The notes under the pieces: generated by a model | Databases searched by the model: none | The model's input: the letters and a program-made list of their open reading frames with translations, nothing else | Told to the model about the DNA's origin: nothing | Assembly (NCBI RefSeq): GCF_030160295.1 | Contig: NZ_BSOB01000010.1 | Coordinates: 466,901-530,900, forward strand | Origin: Dyella acidisoli | GTDB lineage: Bacteria > Pseudomonadota > Gammaproteobacteria > Xanthomonadales > Rhodanobacteraceae | DNA: 64,000 nt | Direction of reading: 5' to 3' | Program-made: the position numbers and the translations under genes | In this document: piece by piece, positions 36,802 through 44,886 of the stretch | Numbering within the stretch: the stretch's first letter is position 1 | Layout of the letters: each line of letters begins with the position of its first letter

Positions 36802-36833
36802 GCCGTCATTCCCGCGAAAGCGGGAATGACGGC
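36802..36833. repeat. REP-like palindrome, GTCATTCCCGC family
   Basis: Perfect 14-bp stem GCCGTCATTCCCGC with loop GAAA. This is the best-preserved copy in the window; relatives lie at 25994, 44128 and 44211. Confidence 0.9.
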
Positions 36834-36884
36834 TTTCCAGGTACACCGATCATGCCGTTTCCACACAAGCACGCGCAGCAAAAC

Positions 36885-37079
36885 TCAAACCTCGTCTTCC
36901 CCCGCCACATTCACATGCACATCCTCATCCGCGCCGATCCATACCTCAACACTGATCGGCCTGCAGCACACCTGGCAATCCTCGATGTAATGCTGATCGC
37001 CCGCTGAGGCATCGACCAAAATCTCGATGCGCTCACCGCAATACGGACATTGGATGGTGCGCGGCGTAAGCATGCTCAA
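36885..37079 (-). CDS. CPXCG-motif cysteine-rich small protein
   Basis: Protein of 64 residues with two Cys pairs, CPYCGERIEI and CQVCCRPISV, forming a likely zinc ribbon, and an acidic C-terminus. It matches the small CPXCG cysteine-rich proteins of gammaproteobacteria. Its start overlaps the HAD hydrolase stop by ATGA, so the two are translationally coupled. Function is unknown. Confidence 0.85.
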   Translation of the reverse strand: MSMLTPRTIQCPYCGERIEILVDASAGDQHYIEDCQVCCRPISVEVWIGADEDVHVNVAGEDEV

Positions 37080-37795
37080 GCTGCCGCGCGTGCAGCGAGC
37101 TGCGCGATCGCCGCAGGAATGGCGGAAGGTTCATCTACCGTGAGCATGCGCGGCGCATCCGCCTCGCCAAGGCTGTTCTCCAGCTCGTGTTCCCACGTCA
37201 CGTGATAGGGCATGTGCACGCCCCATCCCCCAAGGCGGATCACCGGCTCGATATCCGAACGCAGCGAATTACCTACCATCGCGAATTGCTCCGGCTGCAA
37301 CGAGAACTCATTGAGCACGCGGCGATATGTCGACGCATCCTTCTCCGACACGATTTCGATGCGATGGAACAAATCCGCCATGCCTGACTGCGCCACTTTC
37401 TTTTCCTGGTGGAACAGATCGCCCTTGGTAATCAGCACCACCGCGTGATGCTCTGCGACCGCAGCGACTGCTTCGCGCACGCCCGGCAGCAATTCCACCG
37501 GATGCTGCAGCACGGTCTTGCCAATCTCCACCAACTGGTGGATATCGGTGGCGGAAATACGGCCCTCGGTGATCGCGATGGCCGTCTCCACCATCGACAA
37601 GGTCATGCCCTTCGCGCCGTAGCCGAATAGCTTGAGGTTGCGCCGCTCGGTGGCCAGCATCCCGGCCTGCACATGGGTATCGCCCACGTCCACGTAGCGA
37701 CCGATGATCTCGACGAAGCGCGTGCTGGCCTCGCGGTAATAGCCCTCGCTATGCCAGAGCGTGTCGTCGCCGTCAAAGCCGATGAGCTTGAGCAT
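37076..37795 (-). CDS. HAD-superfamily hydrolase
   Basis: Phosphatase-type protein of 239 residues. Motif I is GFDGDDTLWHSE (DxDDT nucleophile and acid), motif II VLITKGD, motif III likely the lysine in FHRIEIVSEKD, and motif IV VGNSLRSDIEPVIRLGG. A helical cap lies between motifs I and II, giving the subclass I layout. The start at 37795 removes five residues of a longer frame. The CPXCG protein follows in the same operon. Substrate unknown. Confidence 0.88.
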   Translation of the reverse strand: MLKLIGFDGDDTLWHSEGYYREASTRFVEIIGRYVDVGDTHVQAGMLATERRNLKLFGYGAKGMTLSMVETAIAITEGRISATDIHQLVEIGKTVLQHPVELLPGVREAVAAVAEHHAVVLITKGDLFHQEKKVAQSGMADLFHRIEIVSEKDASTYRRVLNEFSLQPEQFAMVGNSLRSDIEPVIRLGGWGVHMPYHVTWEHELENSLGEADAPRMLTVDEPSAIPAAIAQLAARAAA

Positions 37796-37920
37796 GAGCC
37801 TTGCCTTCAAGTGGGGTCGGCAAGCTTACCGCGCCCGCCAGCCGGGTGCATGGCCGATGCCAGAGCGCGTCACGCGGACGCTACAATTCCTTCACGGCAT
37901 CGGCTGCAAGGAGTTTCACC

Positions 37921-38832
37921 ATGAACCGCAAGCGGGTTGTGTCTTTCTGGCAACGGCCGCGTGTCGTGCACATTGGTGGCCGGCCATTCCTATCTCAAGG
38001 TTTGAACGAACGCTTCTGGGATGACTTCTATCACCGCGCACTGATCATGAGCTGGCCCGGATTCTTCGGGGTCGCCGTCAGCGTGTTCCTGATGTTCAAC
38101 GCCCTGTTCGCCATGATCTACCAGCTCGACCCAACCGGCATCGCCAACCAATATCCGAAAGGGATCGCCGGCGCGTTCTTCTTCAGCGTGGAAACGCTCG
38201 CCACGGTGGGCTACGGCGACATGCATCCACAGTCGGTCTACACGCACGTCGTCGCCACGGCAGAGATCATTCTGGGCATGGGCAATATCGCCGTATTCAC
38301 CGGCCTGATCTTCGCCCGCTTCTCGCGCCCGCGCGCCAAGATCCTGTTCGGCCAGCATCCGGTTGTGCGCATGATCGACGGCAAGCAAACGCTGATGTTA
38401 CGTGCCGCCAACATGCGGCAGAACTTGATTGCACAGGCTTCCGCGCAGTTACATCTAATCCGCCAGCACGCTTCGCCGGAAGGGTTCCAGATCCGTCGCA
38501 TCGAAGACATGAAACTGGTGCGCGACGAACATCCCATTTTCATGCTGAGCTGGAACGTGATGCATGTGATCGATGAGGAAAGCCCGCTGTACAACGCCAC
38601 GCCCGAGAGCCTGGAAGCCAGCGAAGCGGCATTGCTGCTCACCATCGAAGGTGTCGACGAAACCACCTCGCAATCGATGCTGGCGCGCCATCAATGGGGC
38701 ATCAAGGAAGTGCGTTGGAATTACCGCTATGTCGATCTGGTCAGGAAGGACAGCAACGGCGTCAGCGTGATTGACTACACCGTCTTCCATGACGTGCTGC
38801 CGCTGGATGAGGAAAAACAGAAGCTGACGTGA
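37921..38832 (+). CDS. Inward-rectifier potassium channel, KirBac type
   Basis: Tetrameric membrane channel of 303 residues. The slide helix DDFYHRALIMSWPGFFG leads into outer helix M1 (VAVSVFLMFNALFAMIYQL). The pore helix and selectivity filter are AFFFSVETLATVGYGDMHP, and the inner helix M2 is IILGMGNIAVFTGLIFARFSRPRAKILF. The remaining 150 residues form the cytoplasmic immunoglobulin-like domain (LMLRAANMRQNLIAQASAQL, then FMLSWNVMHVIDEESPLY) that gates the channel. All Kir landmarks are present. The gene stands alone. Confidence 0.93.
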   Translation: MNRKRVVSFWQRPRVVHIGGRPFLSQGLNERFWDDFYHRALIMSWPGFFGVAVSVFLMFNALFAMIYQLDPTGIANQYPKGIAGAFFFSVETLATVGYGDMHPQSVYTHVVATAEIILGMGNIAVFTGLIFARFSRPRAKILFGQHPVVRMIDGKQTLMLRAANMRQNLIAQASAQLHLIRQHASPEGFQIRRIEDMKLVRDEHPIFMLSWNVMHVIDEESPLYNATPESLEASEAALLLTIEGVDETTSQSMLARHQWGIKEVRWNYRYVDLVRKDSNGVSVIDYTVFHDVLPLDEEKQKLT

Positions 38833-38844
38833 TCGCCGCAAACT

Positions 38845-38964
38845 CCCTCCCCTGCTTGCAGGGGAGGGCTGGGGTGGGGTTGCATGAGCTTGCGGTGTTG
38901 CTTGAATTCAACGCGAGGTTGCTTCACCCCACCCTAACCCTCCCCTACTGCACGTAGGGGAGGG
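38845..38964. repeat. Paired REP-like palindromes, CCCTCCCC family
   Basis: Two palindromes in inverted orientation: CCCTCCCCTG/CAGGGGAGGG at 38845-38868, and CCCTCCCCTAC/GTAGGGGAGGG at 38938-38964. Flanking CTGGGGTGGGGTTGC and its complement extend the pairing. This is the double-REP layout. Confidence 0.85.
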
Positions 38965-38988
38965 AACCGCTACGGCGCAATCTAGGCT

Positions 38989-39363
38989 TCACGCTCCGAC
39001 GCGCTTACGCTCCGCATCGATATCCCTCACCGGCCGCACCTCGATGCATCCGGTCGCCGCCCACGGGAACGTCTGCGCAATGCGTACCGCCTCGTCGATG
39101 TCTGCCGCTTCGATCAGGTTGAAGCCCCCCAGATACTCACGCGCTTCCGTAAACGGCCCGTCGATCACCGTAGTGCGGTTGTTGCGCACGCGCACAGTCT
39201 TGGTCCGCGCCGGGGGCTCCAGTTGCATGGAATCGAGCAAATGACCCTCGGCACGCAACTCGTCGGCATGCTTGAAACAGCCGTTCATCATCGTGTCGAA
39301 CTGGCCTGGCGGAAGGGCGTCCAGCAGGGTGTCGTCGTTATAGATCATCACCAGGAATTTCAT
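38989..39363 (-). CDS. YciI/DGPF-domain protein
   Basis: Small dimeric alpha/beta protein of 124 residues. It shows the family opening KFLVMIYNDD and the name motif VIDGPFTEAREYLGGFNLIEA, then the conserved DEAVRIAQTFPWA. DGPF-motif proteins often sit beside ECF sigma factors and may bind small ligands, but none is adjacent here. The start at 39363 is the natural N-terminus. Confidence 0.9.
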   Translation of the reverse strand: MKFLVMIYNDDTLLDALPPGQFDTMMNGCFKHADELRAEGHLLDSMQLEPPARTKTVRVRNNRTTVIDGPFTEAREYLGGFNLIEAADIDEAVRIAQTFPWAATGCIEVRPVRDIDAERKRVGA

Positions 39364-39563
39364 GGGCTTCTCACGGGAACATGGGGAAGACAACCGACAG
39401 CCGGCGCAGGGTAGGCCAAGCCGGGGACAGGGTCCAGGCCCAGTTTTCATGGGGTTACGCTCACCGTTCGAGACGGAGCAGGCACGCCTGCCTTATAGTT
39501 CGCCTATCAAGTCTTTGAATTCGGGGCGGAGCCCTTCCGCCTTCGGCCACCCGAGTAATATGA

Positions 39564-39863
39564 ATGGGAACGTTTAACAACGCCTGGCTCGTGCTGGGTT
39601 TGATCGGCCAGACGGTGTTTTCCGGTCGTTTTCTGCTGCAGTGGCTCTATAGCGAGTACAAGCGGCGCAGCGTCATACCCATGGCGTTCTGGTATGCCAG
39701 CATCGTTGGCGCCCTGCTGTTGCTGTGCTACGCCTGCTACAAGAAAGATCCGGTATTCATCGTCGGCCAGGCCAGCGGCCTGCTGATCTATTGGCGCAAC
39801 CTGCAAATGCGCAAGCGCGACAAGAAAGAACCGGAAGCCGCACCCTCGGAAGTCACCTCATGA
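39564..39863 (+). CDS. LAB_N-domain membrane protein (first of a tandem pair)
   Basis: Membrane protein of 99 residues with three helices, matching the lipid-A-biosynthesis N-terminal (LAB_N) domain: GLIGQTVFSGRFLLQWLYSE, RRSVIPMAFWYASIVGALLL and DPVFIVGQASGLLIYWRNL. The tail is charged. LAB_N proteins are often found beside glycosyltransferases acting on polyprenyl-linked sugars. Here the neighbour is a second LAB_N gene 46 nt downstream, so they probably form a heteromeric membrane unit. Confidence 0.85.
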   Translation: MGTFNNAWLVLGLIGQTVFSGRFLLQWLYSEYKRRSVIPMAFWYASIVGALLLLCYACYKKDPVFIVGQASGLLIYWRNLQMRKRDKKEPEAAPSEVTS

Positions 39864-39909
39864 ATACCTTCGAGCCTGTAGCAAAGCCGAGCCTTGCCTG
39901 GAGAACGCC

Positions 39910-40185
39910 GTGACGCTGGACCACCAAACCCTTTGGATCGGCGCCGGGTTGATGGGGCAAGTCCTGTTCGGCGTGCGCTTTCTGGTGCAATGGCTGTACA
40001 GCGAAGCGCGTGGGCAGAGCCTGATTCCCCCGGCATTCTGGTACCTCAGCGTGGCCGGCGGTGTGATCCTGCTGAGTTACGCAATCCATCAGCGCGAGGC
40101 TGTATTCATCATCGGCGAAGCGGTGACCCTGGCCATTTTCCTGCGCAACCTGATCATGCTGCGCAAGCAACCCGAGTCGGACTGA
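39910..40185 (+). CDS. LAB_N-domain membrane protein (second of a tandem pair)
   Basis: Membrane protein of 91 residues, paralogous to the preceding gene: GLMGQVLFGVRFLVQWLYSE, SLIPPAFWYLSVAGGVILL and EAVFIIGEAVTLAIFLRNL align nearly position by position with it. It starts at a GTG at 39910 with GGAGAAC upstream. The gene ends 25 nt before a secreted GH89 enzyme on the same strand. Confidence 0.85.
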   Translation: MTLDHQTLWIGAGLMGQVLFGVRFLVQWLYSEARGQSLIPPAFWYLSVAGGVILLSYAIHQREAVFIIGEAVTLAIFLRNLIMLRKQPESD

Positions 40186-40210
40186 TACCTCGCCCGCAAC
40201 GCCACGAACC

Positions 40211-42388
40211 ATGCGCAACTATCCGTTCTTGCCCTGGTTCGCTGCCGTTGCACTGCTGATCGCGAGATCGGGTTCAGCCAGCACTTTCGACACACGTCCC
40301 GAACAAGCCGTGCTCGCGCGCCTGTTGCCGCAGCAGGCGCAACAGTTCGAACTCGGTACGCTCACCGCTGAAAACGGCCACGAACGCTTTCGTATCTCAC
40401 AGGCGAACGGCCATATCCGCGTGGAAGGCAGCACGCCAAGCGCATTGCTGTTCGGCGTCAACTGGTACCTGAAATATGTGGCACATGTGCAGATCTCGCC
40501 CAACGGCGATCGCATTGGCAATGCGCCATTTCCGCTACCGGCGAGCACGATCGAACAGGAAACGCCTTACGCCTATCGCTATGCGCTGAACGAGAACGTC
40601 GACGGCTACACCACGGCTTATTGGGATTGGCCGCGCTGGCAACGCGAAATCGATGTGCTGGCGCTGTCCGGCATCAATGCGGTGCTGATCGAACGCGGCA
40701 TGGATACCGTGCTCTACCAGACGTTCCGCGATGTCGGCTATTCCGATGACGAGATTCGTCAATGGATCACCCAGCCCGCGCACCAGAATTGGCAGCTGAT
40801 GGGCAATCTGTGCTGCTTCAACGGACCGATCAGCACGGCGTTGATGCATAAGCGCGCAGAGTCCGCGCAAAAAATCATCGCACGCTTGCGCGAACTCGGT
40901 ATCACGCCGGTGCTACCCGGCTTTTATGGCATCGTGCCCGCGGATTTCCAGCGCAAGTTTCCCAAAGCACACGTGGTGCCGCAGGGTGAGTGGGCCGGCC
41001 TTACGCGGCCAGGCTGGCTCGATCCGCGTGATCCCATATTCGCCAAGATGGCTGCTGCGCTCTATCGCCATCAACGCGAGCTGTTCGGCGACAGCAGCGT
41101 CTACGACATGGAAGTGTTCCAGGAAGGCGGCGATGCCGGCAACGTGCCGGTGCCAGAAGCTGCACGGGACGTGCAGAGCGCTTTGCTCACTGCACATCCC
41201 GGCGCGCGCTGGATGATGCTCGCGTGGCAGGGCAATCCGCGACAGGATCTGCTTAGCGGCGTTGATCGCAAGCATCTGCTGATCATCGACATCGATCACG
41301 ATCGCGTGCCACGCGACAACCGGCAAAAAGATTTTCAGGACGCGCCATTCCTGTTCGGCGGCATTTGGGAATTCGGTGGCCGCACCACGTTGGGCGCGAA
41401 TACCCGCAACATCACCGAACGCCTGCAACGCCTGGGCCGCAGCAACGACAACATGGTCGGCACAGCCGTGTTCACCGAAGGCATGGATACCAATCCGTTC
41501 GCCTTCGATCTCTTTACCGAAATGGCCTGGCACAGCAAGCCTGTCGATCTTGAAGCGTGGACAGCTGACTACGTGCAGCGCCGTTATGGCGCCGCCGATC
41601 CACACGCATTGGCAGCATGGAATGTACTGCTGCATACGGCCTACGACATTCACATCGACCAGGTCGTGTTCAACAGCGAGCGCGATGCCGCGCAGGAATC
41701 CCTGTTCAACGCGCAGCCGAGCCTTACTGCGAATCGCGCATCGAATTGGTCGCCCGAAGCAATGCGCTACAGCGCCGAGGCATTCAAGCACGCGCTGCCC
41801 GAGATGCTGCAAGTTACCCCTGCCCTGCGCGGTAGCGACACCTATCACTACGATCTGGTGGATATCGCACGCCAAACACTGGCCAACGAAAACCGCCTGC
41901 TTTTGCCGCAGATAAAAGCAGCCTACGATGCCAAGGATCGTTCACGCTTCGAAACGCTCACGCAGCGCTGGCTGCACTTGATGGATCTGCAAGATCAACT
42001 GCTCGCTACCAACCGTTTCTTCCTTGTCGGCAACTGGCTGTCGCAAGTACAGCCTTGGGCCACAACACCCGAAGAACGCGCACGGCTCGATTACGACGCC
42101 CGCTCGCTGCTCACCACCTGGGGCGATCGCAAAGCCAGCGAAGGTGCCAGCCTGCACGATTATGGCAACAAGGACTGGGCCGGCCTTACCCACGATTACT
42201 ATCGGGTGCGGTGGCAGACGTATTTCGCCACTCTGGACGAAGCATTGCGCACGGGCACGCCGCCCAAGTCGATGGATTGGTTCGACATGGGTGACGCGTG
42301 GAATCGTGGTACGCAGCATTACACCGATCAGCCCATCGGCGATGCCTACGAAATCGCAACGCAGATCGCCAGAACCTTGAACCCGTAG
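40211..42388 (+). CDS. Alpha-N-acetylglucosaminidase, GH89
   Basis: Secreted glycosidase of 725 residues related to human NAGLU, removing terminal alpha-linked N-acetylglucosamine. After an N-terminal signal sequence comes a small domain (SALLFGVNWYLKYVAHVQIS), then the catalytic barrel with WDWPRWQREIDVLALSGINAVL, QNWQLMGNLCCFNGPIS, YDMEVFQEGGDAGNVPVPEAA and FLFGGIWEFGGRTTLGAN, all GH89 hallmarks, and a helical C-terminal domain. It follows the LAB_N pair by 25 nt and could share their transcript. A natural substrate might be a bacterial or host glycan. Confidence 0.94.
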   Translation: MRNYPFLPWFAAVALLIARSGSASTFDTRPEQAVLARLLPQQAQQFELGTLTAENGHERFRISQANGHIRVEGSTPSALLFGVNWYLKYVAHVQISPNGDRIGNAPFPLPASTIEQETPYAYRYALNENVDGYTTAYWDWPRWQREIDVLALSGINAVLIERGMDTVLYQTFRDVGYSDDEIRQWITQPAHQNWQLMGNLCCFNGPISTALMHKRAESAQKIIARLRELGITPVLPGFYGIVPADFQRKFPKAHVVPQGEWAGLTRPGWLDPRDPIFAKMAAALYRHQRELFGDSSVYDMEVFQEGGDAGNVPVPEAARDVQSALLTAHPGARWMMLAWQGNPRQDLLSGVDRKHLLIIDIDHDRVPRDNRQKDFQDAPFLFGGIWEFGGRTTLGANTRNITERLQRLGRSNDNMVGTAVFTEGMDTNPFAFDLFTEMAWHSKPVDLEAWTADYVQRRYGAADPHALAAWNVLLHTAYDIHIDQVVFNSERDAAQESLFNAQPSLTANRASNWSPEAMRYSAEAFKHALPEMLQVTPALRGSDTYHYDLVDIARQTLANENRLLLPQIKAAYDAKDRSRFETLTQRWLHLMDLQDQLLATNRFFLVGNWLSQVQPWATTPEERARLDYDARSLLTTWGDRKASEGASLHDYGNKDWAGLTHDYYRVRWQTYFATLDEALRTGTPPKSMDWFDMGDAWNRGTQHYTDQPIGDAYEIATQIARTLNP

Positions 42389-42423
42389 CCATCAGCACTC
42401 GCCACGAACGTCGTGAGTGAGTC

Positions 42424-42573
42424 CCTCTCCCTCCGGGAGAGGAGCCTGCCCTCGACTCGATCAGAGGCGGGTGAGGGTTCGGGCGAAGCGCGATGTCAAC
42501 CTCTCGCACAAGCCTTGATGATTACGCGCTGATCGTACTCTCACCCCCAGCCCCTCTCCCGGAGGGAGAGGGG
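42424..42573. repeat. Paired REP-like palindromes, CCCTCTCCC family
   Basis: Hairpins at 42424-42442 (CCTCTCCC/GGGAGAGG) and 42551-42573 (CCCCTCTCCC/GGGAGAGGGG) in inverted layout, with about 110 bp between. They fill most of the gap between the convergent GH89 and racemase genes. Confidence 0.82.
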
Positions 42574-42611
42574 CTCATTGTGCACGGTGCAATCACAACC
42601 TACACGGCAAC

Positions 42612-43301
42612 TCATTCAAGCGCCCATTCCACAGCCTTGTGCGCGTGAATCGCCGTGGTATCGAACAACGGCACGGTAGCGTCCTGCGGCCCTATCAGCA
42701 TAGAGAGTTCAGTACAGCCAAGAATAATCGCCTGCGCGCCCCGCGCGACCATATCCGCCATGATCCTGCGGTACTCCGTACGCGAAGCATCGACGGTCTT
42801 GCCGAGGCACAGTTCTTCATAGATCACGCGATGCACCAAGTCACGATCCGTCTGATCCGGCGTCAATACTTCCAGACCGTGCTGCCGTAGATGATCTGCA
42901 TAGAACGGATGCTCCATCGTAAAGCGCGTACCTAGCAGACCGACTTTGTTGAAGCCTGCCGCGCGGATTTCCCCAGCGACTGCATCCACCACGTGCAACA
43001 CCGGAATACGCACAGCGGCTTCAATGGCAGGTGCCACTTTGTGCATGGTGTTCGCACAGATCAGCAGTGCATTCGCACCGGCTGCCTCCAGCCGTTGCGC
43101 TGCGTCGGCAAGCACACGCCCGGCCGTGTCCCAATCGCCGGCATGTTGCAACTGGGCGATCTCATCGAAATCTACGCTGTAAAGCACCAGCTTTGCCGAG
43201 TGCAGACCACCCAGCCTTGCTTTGATCGCCTCGTTGATGAACCGGTAGTAGGGAACCGTGGATTCCCAGCTCATGCCGCCGATCAGCCCAAGGGTTTTCA
43301 T
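42612..43301 (-). CDS. Aspartate/glutamate racemase family protein
   Basis: Cofactor-independent amino-acid racemase fold, 229 residues. The opening LGLIGGMSWESTVPYYRFIN is typical, and both catalytic cysteines are present: LLICANTMHKVA and IILGCTELSMLIG. This resembles broad-range racemases such as YgeA. It stands alone, and the amino-acid substrate cannot be deduced. Confidence 0.92.
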   Translation of the reverse strand: MKTLGLIGGMSWESTVPYYRFINEAIKARLGGLHSAKLVLYSVDFDEIAQLQHAGDWDTAGRVLADAAQRLEAAGANALLICANTMHKVAPAIEAAVRIPVLHVVDAVAGEIRAAGFNKVGLLGTRFTMEHPFYADHLRQHGLEVLTPDQTDRDLVHRVIYEELCLGKTVDASRTEYRRIMADMVARGAQAIILGCTELSMLIGPQDATVPLFDTTAIHAHKAVEWALE

Positions 43302-43479
43302 CCGTCCATCCTTCTGCCACGACAGCGCTTAGCATGCCTTATAGACGAGGCCATGTAAGGATAGAAATCGGGCCATTCAGCGCCCCGGCACTGTATGACT
43401 GAAGTTTCCCAGCAAGCCGCCGATAGCCTTGTTGAGTCCGCGACTACTACGCCGCCGACGGCTTTTCCTGGAGACCCGC

Positions 43480-44097
43480 ATGATCTGCACCCGCCCCAAT
43501 CTCGCTTACCTCAAGGCTGCCTGGGCAGCGCACGCCAGTATCAGCGCCGAGAACTGCAAGCAGAGTTACGAAGAAGCGGGGATTTCATTCGAGCGCGTCA
43601 ATCATTCCTGGATCGTGCACAAGAACGAGACCCAGGTCTCCACCATGCCGCTGCGCTATACCCGTCAGGAGCTGCGCATGGGCTTTCTGGGACGCATCGA
43701 GATGGAGGCGCGCAAAGCCGCGGCCGAAATCGAAGCCGTGCTGCTGCGGGATCTGGATCTGCCGGAAGGCCACACGCTGATCGTGGAGCTGGAGGAATCC
43801 ATGCGTCATCTGCGTCGCAACGGCAGTCGTGCGCTGGCGATCTTCATGCTGCCCACCGCGGAAGCGTCCGAGCGCATCGGTGTGGAAATCCAAACGTTTC
43901 TGGATGCACCACGTGCCTGCCTTTATGCGCATCGCGTGACCGGCGAAGGTTATTCCGGCCCCGACCTGCTCGACGGCTTCACCAAGCGCGAACGCCATCC
44001 TCGCGCCGCTACCTATACCGAGCTGGCGCAACACATTGCGCAAACGCTCAATAGAGCGTTGGAGAGAATCTCAGCTCCATCTGCGCACGTGCAGTAG
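43480..44097 (+). CDS. Conserved protein of unknown function
   Basis: Soluble protein of 205 residues with no signal peptide. The middle and C-terminal parts are strongly charged and helical: RIEMEARKAAAEIEAVLLRDL, then EGHTLIVELEESMRHLRRNG and AEASERIGVEIQTFL. The start at 43480 has GGAG upstream; the frame opens earlier at 43429. I recognise no domain. The dense helices suggest an oligomer. Confidence 0.65.
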   Translation: MICTRPNLAYLKAAWAAHASISAENCKQSYEEAGISFERVNHSWIVHKNETQVSTMPLRYTRQELRMGFLGRIEMEARKAAAEIEAVLLRDLDLPEGHTLIVELEESMRHLRRNGSRALAIFMLPTAEASERIGVEIQTFLDAPRACLYAHRVTGEGYSGPDLLDGFTKRERHPRAATYTELAQHIAQTLNRALERISAPSAHVQ

Positions 44098-44127
44098 TTG
44101 CCGCGCGTAACAATATCTAGCCCTCAC

Positions 44128-44237
44128 GGTCGTCATTCCCGCGAAAGCGGAGGTGCTTTTCAACAGCGAAGCTGGTCAATCCATCTTCGCCTTTCCATTA
44201 CAGCAAATGGATTCCCGCTTTCACGGGAATGACGGCC
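44128..44237. repeat. Paired REP-like palindromes, GTCATTCCCGC family
   Basis: A left unit GTCATTCCCGCGAAAGCGG (44128-44150) and a right unit in inverted orientation (44211-44237, ending GGGAATGACGGCC) enclose about 60 bp of unrelated sequence. This has the layout of a mobile double-REP element. Confidence 0.82.
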
Positions 44238-44326
44238 ATGGGGGATACGCGCCATGTATGATCCAACGCGCACCGTAATTTAAAACCGATTGTCGAACAT
44301 CTCCCCTCTCCCCAAGGAAGCTGCCG

Positions 44327-44833
44327 ATGAAATCGATCTTCTTAGCCTCAGCACTCGCGTTGCTGACCGGCGCATCGTTCGCCGCCGATCAACCCGATAA
44401 CGTGCAGCGTATCAATCCTGCCACCCTGAGCACGCCACACGGCTATACACACGTCATCAGCGTCTATGGCGGTCGCACGATCTACATCGCCGGTCAGGTG
44501 CCGCTCGATCAGCATGGCGCGCTCGTTGGCGCTGGTGATTTCGCCGCGCAGGTACGGCAAACCTTCGAAAACCTGAAAGCCGCCTTGGCAGCCAGTGGCG
44601 CCGGTTTTTCCGACGTGGTGGAGATGACCACCTACGTGACTGACATGTCGCAAGTCGATACGTATCGCAAAATCCGCAACGAATACATGCACGATCCTTT
44701 GCCTACTGCGACCCTGGTGGAAGTGAAAGGCTTATTCCGCAGCGATGTGATGATTGAAGTAAGCGCAGTAGCGGTAATGCCAGTCGCACCTAACAACCTG
44801 GTAAGGCCTGCCGAGCACACGTCGAAAGGCTGA
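44327..44833 (+). CDS. Secreted RidA/YjgF-family protein
   Basis: RidA-fold protein of 168 residues, but with a signal peptide (ALLTGASFAAD), so exported. Family features: YTHVISVYGGRTIYIAGQVPLD, FENLKAALAASGAGFSDVVEMTTYVTD and an ending DVMIEVSAVAVMP. Cytoplasmic RidA deaminates reactive enamine intermediates; the arginine of its active site is normally in the C-terminal RxxVEV, and here the equivalent reads FRSDVMIEVSA, keeping R four residues from the valine. Exported versions are known but their role is unclear. A perfect terminator follows. Confidence 0.87.
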   Translation: MKSIFLASALALLTGASFAADQPDNVQRINPATLSTPHGYTHVISVYGGRTIYIAGQVPLDQHGALVGAGDFAAQVRQTFENLKAALAASGAGFSDVVEMTTYVTDMSQVDTYRKIRNEYMHDPLPTATLVEVKGLFRSDVMIEVSAVAVMPVAPNNLVRPAEHTSKG

Positions 44834-44860
44834 GCTCCAAGTCGTCAAAAAGTCACGAAA

Positions 44861-44886
44861 AAAGGCGGCTCAGGGCCGCCTTTTTT
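44861..44886. terminator. Bidirectional rho-independent terminator
   Basis: Stem GGCGGC / GCCGCC with a 5-nt loop, flanked by A-run and T-run. It can end both the RidA gene (plus) and the SEC-C gene (minus), whose stop codon overlaps the T-run edge. Confidence 0.93.

Noticed and set aside
40913-41875. 320-residue minus frame inside the GH89 gene
   Set aside because: Antisense shadow of the GH89 gene.
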